Shown in pieces: positions 20,161 through 28,699 of a DNA stretch of 64,000 bases. Made by a program: the position numbers and the translations under genes. The stretch comes from Gemmatimonadota bacterium (GTDB lineage Bacteria; Gemmatimonadota; Gemmatimonadetes; Gemmatimonadales; Gemmatimonadaceae), in the NCBI GenBank assembly GCA_016874035.1, contig VGVM01000003.1:35322-99321 (forward strand), written 5' to 3'. The notes beneath the pieces are model-generated. The model ran no database searches. It had not been told where the DNA came from and worked only from the letters and a program-made list of their open reading frames with translations. Numbering within the stretch: position 1 is the stretch's first letter; each line of letters begins with the position of its first letter.

Positions 20161-21825
20161 TCAGCGCTCGTCGGGCGGCGGCGGAGTTGTCGGCGGGTTG
20201 AAATAGCTGGTCGAGGTCCGCTGCGGTGTGCTGCACGTCGGCCACGCACGCGGCTGTCCGTTCGGCAGGTACAGCGTGACCTTGTCCCTCGGCAGCCGCT
20301 CGGGATCCTCCGAAGCCGCGTACGCCATCATCGCTGCGATGGTCGCGTTATTCCTGAGGTCGGGGAGCACGACCTTGTCGTACGTATCACGGTTCGTGTG
20401 CCACGTGTACTGGCGGTATTCGTCGTACGGGGACTGCAGGCGGAACGCGGGCGCGCCTTTGCAGATGAACGCCGAGTGGTCGCTGCCGGCGTTGGCCTGT
20501 GGCCCCGGCACCTGCAGCTTGATGCTGTCGCTCATCACGGCCGGCAGCATCGAGATCCAGCGGCCGAGGTGCTCGCCTGACTTCGCGAAGCCCTGGCCCT
20601 CGATCGTCTCGAAGCGCCACGTGCCGTTGTCCTGGTTGAATGCGGCCTGCAGGCCGTCAATCACCTGCGGGTGGTCCTCGACAAACGAGCGCGAACCGTT
20701 GAGGCCTTGCTCCTCGCTCCCCCAATGACCGACGACGATCGTGCGCCGCGGGTTCGGGTAGGTCTCCTTCAGGATGCGCATGGCTTCGAGCATCGTGATC
20801 GTGCCGGTGCCGTTGTCGGTGGCGCCCGTCGCGCCGTGCCAGCTGTCGAGGTGCGCCGACAGGACGACGTACTCGTTCGGCAGCTCGCGCCCTTTCAGCT
20901 CGGCGATGACGTTGAACATCGGGACTTCAGCCGGTGCCGTGCGCGAGTCTGCGGTGAGGCGCATCCGAGGCCCCTGGTTGTTCGACGCCAGGCGGTGGAG
21001 CAGGCCGTAATCCTCGCACGAGAGGTCAACGGTCGGTACGCGCGGGGCCGTGGCGCCGAAGATCTTGTTGACGCCCCAGCCGTTGGACCAGTTCGTCGTC
21101 ACGATCCCGGCGACGCCGGCCGAGTCGAGGCGGAGGTGAACGGCGCGCGTGAAGTTCTGCGGGGTGGACCCGGCCGGCGCGAGGGCGCGGAAGCGATCGG
21201 CCGCGAGTCGGCGCACCTGCGCGCGCTGCGAGTCAATCTGCACCGCGACTGCGCGCGAAGCATTGCGGGCGAGTTCCTGCGGTGCGCGGCACATGATCTC
21301 GGGCGCAGAGATCAGCACGAACTTCCCGCGCAACGTTCCGATCCACGCGGAGGCGGCGGCCGTGTCCGCGAGCGCGGGAATCGCGACCACGTCACCATCT
21401 ACGGGCTGCGAGCGTGGTGTGCCCGGGCTCCAGGCGAGCAACTCGACCTCGAGGTTCTGGTGCCGCGGCCCGATCAACTCCGCCGACGTCGCGCCCTGCT
21501 GCCAGCCGCGCCACGTCCCGTACTGGTGCCGCCGGACGGGCACGCCGAATCCGCGATACGTGCGTTCGAGCCATTCGACCGAAGACTGGAACCCCGAGGT
21601 TCCGGAAAGCCGCGGTCCGATGGAATCAATGAGCACCTGCGCAAGCGTCTCGACCTTGGACTCCTGCATTCCGACGCGCCACATGCGGCGGATGACGGTA
21701 TCTGACGTTGCGAAGGTGGGCGTCGGCGCCGGTATGAGCGACTGCGCAAGTGATGGCGTCGCGAGGACCGGGATCGCGATCGAGAGGCCGAGCGCGAAGC
21801 GGATTGAGGCGGATCGGGTAGGCAT
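20161..21825 (-). CDS. Exported M28-family zinc aminopeptidase
   Basis: A 554-aa protein with a signal peptide (LSIAIPVLATPSLAQS). A PA-type insert occupies roughly 150-290. The di-zinc peptidase core follows: LSAHLDSWHGATGATDNGTG (His and bridging Asp), VGHWGSEEQGLNGS (Glu pair) and a later GSDHSAF histidine. This resembles carboxypeptidase Q/PGCP-type M28 peptidases. It is probably periplasmic and removes N-terminal residues from peptides. It is the first gene of the minus-strand run that continues into CobW and is divergent from the alanine racemase gene. Confidence 0.9.
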   Translation of the reverse strand: MPTRSASIRFALGLSIAIPVLATPSLAQSLIPAPTPTFATSDTVIRRMWRVGMQESKVETLAQVLIDSIGPRLSGTSGFQSSVEWLERTYRGFGVPVRRHQYGTWRGWQQGATSAELIGPRHQNLEVELLAWSPGTPRSQPVDGDVVAIPALADTAAASAWIGTLRGKFVLISAPEIMCRAPQELARNASRAVAVQIDSQRAQVRRLAADRFRALAPAGSTPQNFTRAVHLRLDSAGVAGIVTTNWSNGWGVNKIFGATAPRVPTVDLSCEDYGLLHRLASNNQGPRMRLTADSRTAPAEVPMFNVIAELKGRELPNEYVVLSAHLDSWHGATGATDNGTGTITMLEAMRILKETYPNPRRTIVVGHWGSEEQGLNGSRSFVEDHPQVIDGLQAAFNQDNGTWRFETIEGQGFAKSGEHLGRWISMLPAVMSDSIKLQVPGPQANAGSDHSAFICKGAPAFRLQSPYDEYRQYTWHTNRDTYDKVVLPDLRNNATIAAMMAYAASEDPERLPRDKVTLYLPNGQPRAWPTCSTPQRTSTSYFNPPTTPPPPDER

Positions 21826-21978
21826 GCGGGAAACCTACTTCGTCGGGCGCCCCGTATGCCGCACGGTCCGTGGCGGCGGCAAGGTGATCGCCGCGCCGTC
21901 GGTGCACCACGCCGCCCACGACCTTCTATAGAATTGTGGCAGACTCGGCTGAACCGGGCTTCCCACTCGGAGTTCACC

Positions 21979-23220
21979 ATGCCACTCAGCAGACGCGACT
22001 TCCTCGGCGCCGTCGCGGCGGCGACCGCCCTCCCGAATGTGCCGCTCCACGCAGCCGAATCCGTGACGCACGCGCATGCCCCCACGCAGGGCCGGCCGAG
22101 CCCGGCCGTGCCCGGCGATCGCTTCGACCCGTGGATCGAAGTCGAGCCGGCGGCGATCCGGCACAACGTCGGAGTCCTGAGCCGACTTGGCGGCGGGAAG
22201 CCGATTCTTGCGGTAGCCAAGAACAACGCGTACGGGCTCGGCCTCAGCGTTGCCGGGCCCATCCTCGACGCGATCCCCGAGGTCTCCGGCCTTGCCGTAG
22301 TCAAGACGAGCGAGGCGCTCGCGCTGCGCGAAGCGGGCGTGCGAAAGCCGATCCTGCTCATGGCCCTCAGCGCCGACTCCGATGCGCCCGAGTTGCTGGC
22401 GCGCGACATCACGTTCGCCGCCTGCACCGATGACGCACTCGCGCGGCTGGAACGCGCATCACGCGCAGCCGGCAAGGCCGTGCCGACGGTTGCGATCGTA
22501 GATACCGGCATGAATCGCATCGGCATTCCCTACCATCGCGCGGAACCGTGGCTCGCGAGATTGGCGGCGTCAAACGCCACTACGCTGCGCGGCGCGATGA
22601 CCGACCTGACTGAGGACCGCGAATTCGATGTCGAGCAGATGCGCCGCCTCAGGGGCGTCGCCGACGCGGTTGCCGGTGGACGCCGGAGTGTGGGTCCGCT
22701 CCACGCCGCGTCCTCGGACGCGGTGTTCAACACGCCAGGTACCGCGCTCGACATGATCCGCCCCGGCATTTCGCTGTACGGGGCATACCCATCTAATGAA
22801 GGGCGCGAGCGGTCAATCGCCGCGCTGCGGCCGGCCGTACGATTGCGTGCCCGCGTCGTGCGGGTCGAGCAGCTGCGCGCCGGCGATAGCGTCAGCTACG
22901 GCCGCAGCTACGTGGCCAAGGCACCGGTCTGGCTTGCCACCGTACCCATGGGCCATGTGGATGGAGTCCCGCGCGCAGCCGTGAAGGGCGCCAGCATCCT
23001 GATCAACGGTCGCGCGTACCCGGTGATCGGGGCTGTCAGCGCGAGCCACGCCATCGTCGAGATCGGCGACCGCGCGAGCGTGAGCGTTGGCGATATTGCG
23101 ACGGTGATCGGGCCGGACGACCCGGCCATCGACCCGCATACCCTGGCGATCAAGGGCGGTATATCGGTTTACGATGTCCTGATGCACCTCAGTCCCGCGC
23201 TGCCGCGGTACGTGGTCTGA
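21979..23220 (+). CDS. Alanine racemase with a Tat export signal
   Basis: A 413-aa fold-type III PLP racemase. Start ATG 21979 follows the Shine-Dalgarno-like CTCGGAG. The N-terminus MPLSRRDFLGAVAAATALP is a twin-arginine signal. The catalytic domain begins near residue 50. PLP-lysine K81 is in AVAKNNAYGLG, and the opposing tyrosine is in SVSYGRSY. Cytosolic Alr has no signal; exported broad-spectrum racemases are known in some Proteobacteria. Tat export would allow folding with PLP before translocation. It may make D-amino acids in the periplasm. A -10-like TAGAAT lies at about 21928. Confidence 0.88.
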   Translation: MPLSRRDFLGAVAAATALPNVPLHAAESVTHAHAPTQGRPSPAVPGDRFDPWIEVEPAAIRHNVGVLSRLGGGKPILAVAKNNAYGLGLSVAGPILDAIPEVSGLAVVKTSEALALREAGVRKPILLMALSADSDAPELLARDITFAACTDDALARLERASRAAGKAVPTVAIVDTGMNRIGIPYHRAEPWLARLAASNATTLRGAMTDLTEDREFDVEQMRRLRGVADAVAGGRRSVGPLHAASSDAVFNTPGTALDMIRPGISLYGAYPSNEGRERSIAALRPAVRLRARVVRVEQLRAGDSVSYGRSYVAKAPVWLATVPMGHVDGVPRAAVKGASILINGRAYPVIGAVSASHAIVEIGDRASVSVGDIATVIGPDDPAIDPHTLAIKGGISVYDVLMHLSPALPRYVV

Positions 23221-23227
23221 GGGCTGG

Positions 23228-24763
23228 TCAGCGCTTCACCCAGTCCGGAATCACGTCGAACTGCACGCCGAAAACCCACGGGCCGAGCAAGAGGACGAGC
23301 CCGACGATGATCGGTACCAGCAGCACGTTGAGCAACATTCCCGCACGGGCCATCTGTGGCAGCGTCACCTGCCCGCTGCCGAACACGATCGCGTTTGGCG
23401 GAGTGCCGACCGGCAGCATGTACGAACAGTTCGCGGCGAGCGCGGTGGGAATCAGGAACAGCAGCGGATTCTGGCCAAGGCTGAGCGCAATGGCCGCCGA
23501 GATCGGGAGGAACGTCGCAGCCGTTGCGGTGTTGCTGGTGAGTTCGGTGAGCAGGAGGATGCCGAAGCACACGGCTGAGAGGATCGCGAGCATCGGCAGG
23601 CCGTGCAGGACGTCGCTCAGCGACCCGAGGTAGGTCGAGAGTCCGTGCCGCTCGATGTTGGCGGCGAGGCTGAGTCCGCCGCCAAACAGCAGGAGCACTT
23701 CCCATGGCAGGTCGCGTGCCGTCTCCCAGTCCATGGTGAACACGCCCCGACGCCAGTCCACGGGCGCGAAGAAGAGGAGCAGCGCGCCGGTCATCGCGAT
23801 CGTCGTGTCGGTCACCAGTGGCAGCGACTTGGCGATGAGCGGCTGGAGCACCCACGCCGTCGCCGTGAGGATGAACACGACCATCACGATCCGTTCGCCG
23901 CGCCCGACCGGTCCCAACCGGGCCTTCTCCTCGACGATCAGTTCGCGCATGCCCGGCAGTTCGCCGGCGTCGAGTCGGAAACTGACTCGCGTGAGCACGA
24001 GGAAGACCACCGGCAGGGTGACCAGCATGACGGGCACGCCGAGGAGCATCCACTGCCCGAAGCCGATGGACTGGCCATACGTGGTTTCGAGAAACGCAGC
24101 GAGGAGTGCGTTGGGCGGCGTTCCGATCAGCGTGGCCATGCCGCCCGTCGTCGCGCCATAGGCGACGGCCAGGAGCAGCGCCGTCGCGAACTGCCGTTGT
24201 CCCGGCGTGCGTTTCGCGGGCAGCAGCTGCACGACGGACAGCGCGATGGGCAGCATCATGAGCGCCGTCGCGGTGTTGCTCACCCACATGCTCACGCCGG
24301 CCGATGCGACGAGGAAGCCCGCGACGATGTGCGATGGCCGCGTGCCCATCGCGCCAATGAGGTTGATCGCGACGCGCCGGTGCAGGCCCCACTTCTGCAT
24401 CGCGAGCGCGATGACGAAGCCGCCAAGGAAGAGGAAGATGATCGGGTTGGCGAACGGCGCTGCCGTTTCACGAATGTCGCCGAGCCCCAGCACCGGGAAC
24501 AGGACGAGCGGCAGGAGCGCCGTCACCGGGATCGGCACCGTCTCCGTAATCCACCAGGTCGCCATCAGCAGGGCAGCGCCGGCCGTGTGCCATCCCGGCT
24601 CGCTCAGCCCGGCAGGCGCGGGCAAGATGAGTGTGGCCGCGAGCGCCGCCGGGCCGAGGATCCACCCGATCCACTGCCGCATTCCGTAGCCGCCGACTTC
24701 ATGTTCCGGCGGGTCGGCCTCGAGCCCGGGTGCGCCGCCGTCCGCGTGAGTGGATCCCGTCAT
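23228..24763 (-). CDS. DASS-family (SLC13-type) anion:sodium symporter
   Basis: A 511-aa inner-membrane transporter with about 11-12 hydrophobic segments after a short hydrophilic N-terminus. Two family motifs with the SNT signature are visible, VSNTATALMMLPIA and TSNTATAATFLPIS, the latter in the second inverted repeat. Glycine-rich GTPPNALLAAF and GTPPNAIVFGSG complete the pattern. Substrates in this family are dicarboxylates, citrate or sulfate; none can be assigned here. It converges on alr with 7 nt between stops. Confidence 0.88.
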   Translation of the reverse strand: MTGSTHADGGAPGLEADPPEHEVGGYGMRQWIGWILGPAALAATLILPAPAGLSEPGWHTAGAALLMATWWITETVPIPVTALLPLVLFPVLGLGDIRETAAPFANPIIFLFLGGFVIALAMQKWGLHRRVAINLIGAMGTRPSHIVAGFLVASAGVSMWVSNTATALMMLPIALSVVQLLPAKRTPGQRQFATALLLAVAYGATTGGMATLIGTPPNALLAAFLETTYGQSIGFGQWMLLGVPVMLVTLPVVFLVLTRVSFRLDAGELPGMRELIVEEKARLGPVGRGERIVMVVFILTATAWVLQPLIAKSLPLVTDTTIAMTGALLLFFAPVDWRRGVFTMDWETARDLPWEVLLLFGGGLSLAANIERHGLSTYLGSLSDVLHGLPMLAILSAVCFGILLLTELTSNTATAATFLPISAAIALSLGQNPLLFLIPTALAANCSYMLPVGTPPNAIVFGSGQVTLPQMARAGMLLNVLLVPIIVGLVLLLGPWVFGVQFDVIPDWVKR

Positions 24764-24885
24764 GGTCGCGGAATTGTTGCGGGCGCGCAGGCGCTTGTCC
24801 AGCCGCGGGGGTGTCGCCCTTCCTCGGGCGGCGTCCTGCGGCGTTAACGTCAGGGGCTGGCGTACGTCACTTCTATTGATATCAC

Positions 24886-26760
24886 ATGAACCGCCCAGCC
24901 CTCCTCCTCGTCGCTTTCGTCCTCACCGCCTGCGGCGGCGGGACGAAGGTCATCCCCGTGCAGCCGATGTCGGCGCCGTCCGTCGGCGATGCGCGTGAGC
25001 AAACCGCCGACCAGCAGGTCGCGCATGTGCTCAGTCGGCTCACGTTCGGCGCGCGACCGGGCGACGTGGCGAACGTTCGCGCGATGGGCGTGGACGCCTG
25101 GATCGCCCGCCAGCTCGCCCCCGAGACGATCGACGACTCCAAGTACGAAGCCTTCGCCGCGGCGGCCTACAAGCTCATCCCGCTCACTCCTGGAGAGCTG
25201 GAACAGCGGTTCCCGCCGCCGGGTCAGTTGCTCAACCAGATCGCGGCCCAGAACAGCGGCCGCGGAAATGCAGATCCGAACAACCCGCCACGCATGAGCC
25301 GTGCGGACAGCGCACGCCTGCGCGCATCCAATGAAGGGCTTCGGCAGATGACGCAGGAAGTGCAGGGCGCGCGCGTCTCACGCGCCGTGGCCAGCGAACG
25401 GCAGCTGCAGGAAGTGATGACCGATTTCTGGCTCAACCACTTCAGCGTCTATGACGCCAAGGGGCCGCGCCAACGCTACATGCTCGCCGAGTATGAGCAT
25501 CGCATCATCCGGCCCGCCGCGTTCGGCAAGTTTCGCACGTTGTTGGGTGCCGTCGCCAAGAGCGAGGCGATGCTCTTCTATCTCGACAACTGGCAGAGCC
25601 AGGCCGAACCGAACCGGCCCCGCCTGGGAGCGGGTCGCGGCGGGCGCTCCGGGCGTGGCGGGCGCGGTGTTCCGCCCGGCGCAGCACAGCGGGGCCGCGG
25701 CCTCAACGAGAACTACGGTCGCGAGCTCCTCGAGCTTCACTCGCTTGGCGTGGACGGTGGGTACACGCAGCAGGATGTCATCAGCGCGGCACGCGCGCTG
25801 ACCGGCTGGACGATTCGCGGCGCCCAACAGGGCGGCGGATTCGTGTTCAACCCGGCCGTGCACGATGCCGGCGAAAAGCTGTTTCTCGGCCAGAAGCTGA
25901 AGGCCGGGCGGGGCATTGAGGATGGCGAGGAAGTGCTCGACATCGTGGCGCGTCATCCGGCCACTGCGAAGTACATCGCGTTCAAGCTGGCCCGGCGCTT
26001 TGTGAGCGACACGCCGTCGCAGGCACTGGTGGCGAAGGCGGCCGAGGCGTTCACGCGATCCGACGGCGACATCAAGGAAACTGTCCGCACGATCATCACG
26101 AGCGGTGAGTTCCTCGCGCGCTCGGCATATCGCGCCAAGGTGAAGTCGCCATTTGAAGTGGTGGTCAGTGCAGCCCGTTCCCTCGGCGCACAGCCCGATT
26201 CGACCCCGCGGTTCGCGCAGGTCGTCGCGCAACTTGGCCAGCCGATCTATGGCCACCAGGCGCCGAACGGGTGGCCCGAGACGGGCGACCAATGGATGAA
26301 CACCGGTGCGATCCTCAATCGCATCAACTTCGGGATGCTCATGGCGACCGGACGGTTGCCGGGCGCGTCGCCGCTCGGGTTCACCGACGCAGACGTCCTG
26401 CGAACGGCAGTGAAGGAGCTGCAGGTGGATGGCGTCATAGACGCGCTGCTTGGCGGCGATGCCTCGCCCGAGACTCGGCAGATCCTGATCAGCGGTGAGA
26501 ACCCATTTGCGCGCGAACGCTCGGCCGCCGACTCCGCCGCGACGATGGGGACCGCGGGTCGTGGCGGTCGTGGCGGTCAGGGTGGTATCGGTGGGCGCGG
26601 CGGCCGAGGACAGCCACCTGGCGGGCGCGGCGGCCAGCCGCCCAATGCACCCGGAGCCGCGGGCGCATCTCCGCCACCGCTCCCGCCACTTCCCCAGCTT
26701 CGCGGGCTGCCGCTCGTGGTGGGACTCGCGCTCGGCTCGCCCGAGTTCCAGCGCAGGTAG
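24886..26760 (+). CDS. DUF1800-domain lipoprotein with RGG-type repeats
   Basis: A 624-aa protein with a lipobox FVLTACG. The DUF1800 core runs from about residue 45: VLSRLTFGARPGD, LTDFWLNHFS-like MTDFWLNHF, and NENYGRELLELHSLGVDGGYTQ. Two Gly/Arg-rich disordered segments are inserted, one at about 245-270 (GRGGRSGRGGRG) and one near 545-590 (GGRGGRGGQGG), then a Pro-rich stretch. DUF1800 proteins are nearly always paired with DUF1501 proteins and are of unknown function. The DUF1501 gene follows after 49 nt. Confidence 0.88.
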   Translation: MNRPALLLVAFVLTACGGGTKVIPVQPMSAPSVGDAREQTADQQVAHVLSRLTFGARPGDVANVRAMGVDAWIARQLAPETIDDSKYEAFAAAAYKLIPLTPGELEQRFPPPGQLLNQIAAQNSGRGNADPNNPPRMSRADSARLRASNEGLRQMTQEVQGARVSRAVASERQLQEVMTDFWLNHFSVYDAKGPRQRYMLAEYEHRIIRPAAFGKFRTLLGAVAKSEAMLFYLDNWQSQAEPNRPRLGAGRGGRSGRGGRGVPPGAAQRGRGLNENYGRELLELHSLGVDGGYTQQDVISAARALTGWTIRGAQQGGGFVFNPAVHDAGEKLFLGQKLKAGRGIEDGEEVLDIVARHPATAKYIAFKLARRFVSDTPSQALVAKAAEAFTRSDGDIKETVRTIITSGEFLARSAYRAKVKSPFEVVVSAARSLGAQPDSTPRFAQVVAQLGQPIYGHQAPNGWPETGDQWMNTGAILNRINFGMLMATGRLPGASPLGFTDADVLRTAVKELQVDGVIDALLGGDASPETRQILISGENPFARERSAADSAATMGTAGRGGRGGQGGIGGRGGRGQPPGGRGGQPPNAPGAAGASPPPLPPLPQLRGLPLVVGLALGSPEFQRR

Positions 26761-26809
26761 CCGTGGAACGCAATTGGCGGACCGCGATCCCTGTTGAACG
26801 GGAGTCCTG

Positions 26810-28054
26810 ATGCAAAGGCGCTATTTCATCAAGTCCGGCGCGATTGCGCTCGCAACGATGGGCCTCAGCCCGTCGTTCCTCCGCCGCATGACATATGGTA
26901 TGGCGCTGCCGGGCGCCGCCAAGGGCAAGGTCCTGATCTGCCTGTTCCAGCGTGGCGCCGCAGACGCACTGAACGTCGTGGTGCCGTTCGGTGAACGGTC
27001 GTACTACCAGCTTCGACCGGCAATCGCGATCCCGGCGCCGTCGTCGTCGATGCGCTCGGCGCTCGACCTCGACGGGTTCTTCGGCCTCCACCCGTCGCTT
27101 GCCCCGCTGAAGCCGCTGTGGGACAAGGGACTGCTCGCTCCCATCCACGCGGTGGGCAGCCCGAGTAGCACGCGCTCGCACTTCGACGCGCAGGATTACA
27201 TGGAGAGCGGGACGCCCGACGTGAAGGGCACGACCGACGGCTGGCTCAACCGCTACCTGGCGGCTTCGGGCACCTGCGAACAATGCAAGGTGAGTCCGTT
27301 CCGCGCCGTGTCTATGGCGCCGCAGACGCCGCGCATCCTCCAAGGTAGCGCGCCGACGGTCGCGATGGATTCGCTCGCGCAGTTCGCCGTTCGCAGCGGC
27401 GGCGACGCCGCGGCGCGACTTGAGGCGCTCTACCGGACCGGATCGGCCGACGTCGTGCACGGCGCCGGAAGCGAGATGTTCGACGCGGTGAAGATGCTGC
27501 GTTCGGCCAACCCGCAGCAGTACCAGCCCGCCAACGGCGCCGCGTATCCGAGATCGCAGTTCGGCCAGCGGCTGTTGCAGATCGCGCAGCTGATCAAGAG
27601 CGATGTCGGCCTCGAGATCGCGTTCGCCGACATCGGCGGGTGGGACACGCACGTGAATCAGGGCGGCGTGCAGGGACAACTCGCGAACCGGCTCGATGAT
27701 TTTGCCCAGTCAATCGCCGCGCTCACGCTCGACCTCGGCGACCGGATGGAAAACGTGGTCATCCTCACGATGTCGGAGTTCGGGCGGATGGCGAGGCAGA
27801 ACGGCAACGGCGGCACGGATCACGGCCACGCCGGCTCGATGTTCGTGATCGGCGGCGGCGTGAAGGGGGGCAAGGTCTACGGGAAGTGGCCTGGCCTGGC
27901 GCCCGAACAGTTGTTCGAAGGGCGCGACCTGGCGCTGACCACCGATTTTCGTTCGGTGTTCGCGGAGATCGCCTCCGGCCACCTTGGCGCGTCGGCAACC
28001 GATGCGCTGTTCCCGGGCTACACGAACGGTTCGCGACTGGGCGTGCTGCGGTAG
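26810..28054 (+). CDS. DUF1501-domain protein with Tat signal
   Basis: A 414-aa protein. Shine-Dalgarno GGAG precedes the ATG. The N-terminus MQRRYFIKSGAIALATMGLS carries a twin-arginine export motif. The DUF1501 domain, related to the alkaline phosphatase/sulfatase fold, has CLFQRGAADALN, GTPDVKGTTDGWLNRYL, DIGGWDTHVNQG and TDHGHAGSMFVIGGGV, with metal-ligand-like Asp and His in the last two. It forms a two-gene unit with DUF1800. The pair is common in Planctomycetota, Acidobacteriota and Gemmatimonadota; the biochemical role is not known. Confidence 0.9.
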   Translation: MQRRYFIKSGAIALATMGLSPSFLRRMTYGMALPGAAKGKVLICLFQRGAADALNVVVPFGERSYYQLRPAIAIPAPSSSMRSALDLDGFFGLHPSLAPLKPLWDKGLLAPIHAVGSPSSTRSHFDAQDYMESGTPDVKGTTDGWLNRYLAASGTCEQCKVSPFRAVSMAPQTPRILQGSAPTVAMDSLAQFAVRSGGDAAARLEALYRTGSADVVHGAGSEMFDAVKMLRSANPQQYQPANGAAYPRSQFGQRLLQIAQLIKSDVGLEIAFADIGGWDTHVNQGGVQGQLANRLDDFAQSIAALTLDLGDRMENVVILTMSEFGRMARQNGNGGTDHGHAGSMFVIGGGVKGGKVYGKWPGLAPEQLFEGRDLALTTDFRSVFAEIASGHLGASATDALFPGYTNGSRLGVLR

Positions 28055-28086
28055 CGTAACGCGGTAGCGTTCTGCGGTAGCCGTCA
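28048..28086 (+). repeat. Three tandem 13-bp repeats over the DUF1501 stop
   Basis: GCGGTAGCGTAAC, GCGGTAGCGTTCT and GCGGTAGCCGTCA lie head to tail. The first unit contains the TAG stop of the DUF1501 gene. Confidence 0.6.
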
Positions 28087-28110
28087 CCTCGGGGCTCTCG
28101 TACATTCGCC

Positions 28111-28128
28111 CGGGATCCTTCGATCCCG
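28111..28128 (+). terminator. Hairpin after the DUF1800-DUF1501 unit
   Basis: CGGGATC-CTTC-GATCCCG is a perfect 7-bp stem with a 4-nt loop, 57 nt after the DUF1501 stop. No T-run follows. Confidence 0.4.
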
Positions 28129-28162
28129 CGCTTCCCGTCTCGACCCTGCCCTGGGACCCCGA

Positions 28163-28677
28163 ATGCCGACTCGCCCTCCTCTCGTCCTCGCAGCCGGACT
28201 TGTCCTCGCGCTGGATTCAGGAATCCGAGTTCAACGGAATCCACCCGCAGCTCTCGCCCGACGGACGCCGTCTCGCGTTCACCTCCGATCGTACTGGGAA
28301 GAACGAGGTGTACGTGCAGCCGATGATCGGTATGGCCGGCGGTTCCTCAGGTGAACTCGCGGTGCCGACGCAGATCTCCACGGAGGGGGGAGAGGGTCCC
28401 CGCTGGAGTCCGGACGGTCGCACGGTGTACTACAGTACGAACGAATCCAATCGTTGCCGCGACGCTCGACGCTGGTGCCGGGATCGCCGTGGCGAACCGA
28501 CGGGTCGTGGTGGAAGGCGGCCTCGGCGACTTCAACATCCAGAACGCCAACTGGGACATCTTTCCCGACGGCAAGCAGTTCCTTTACATCGATCAAGTCG
28601 GGGCGGGACTGCCTCGCATTGCGCTCATCCAGAACTGGGTGCAGATGGTGAAGGCAATGGGGGCGGCGCCGAGGTAG
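28163..28677 (+). pseudogene. Decayed TolB/WD40-like exported protein
   Basis: The remains of one gene are spread over three frames. A signal-peptide-like start (MPTRPPLVLAAGLVLAL) is at 28163. A second frame from about 28200 continues as ESEFNGIHPQLSPDGRRLAFTSDRTGKNEV and WSPDGRTVYYSTNES, which are TolB-type propeller repeats. A third frame from about 28446 gives VVVEGGLGDFNIQNANWDIFPDGKQFLYI and ends at TAG 28675-28677. Two frame changes and a shortened propeller mark it as a pseudogene. Similar propellers end some bacterial Ser/Thr kinases and S9 peptidases. Confidence 0.7.
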
Positions 28678-28699
28678 CGCGCGCGGCCCGGCTGCTGCG

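Noticed and set aside
26560-26640. Intergenic-type tandem repeat
   Set aside because: The repeats are in frame inside the DUF1800 gene and encode Gly/Arg repeats.
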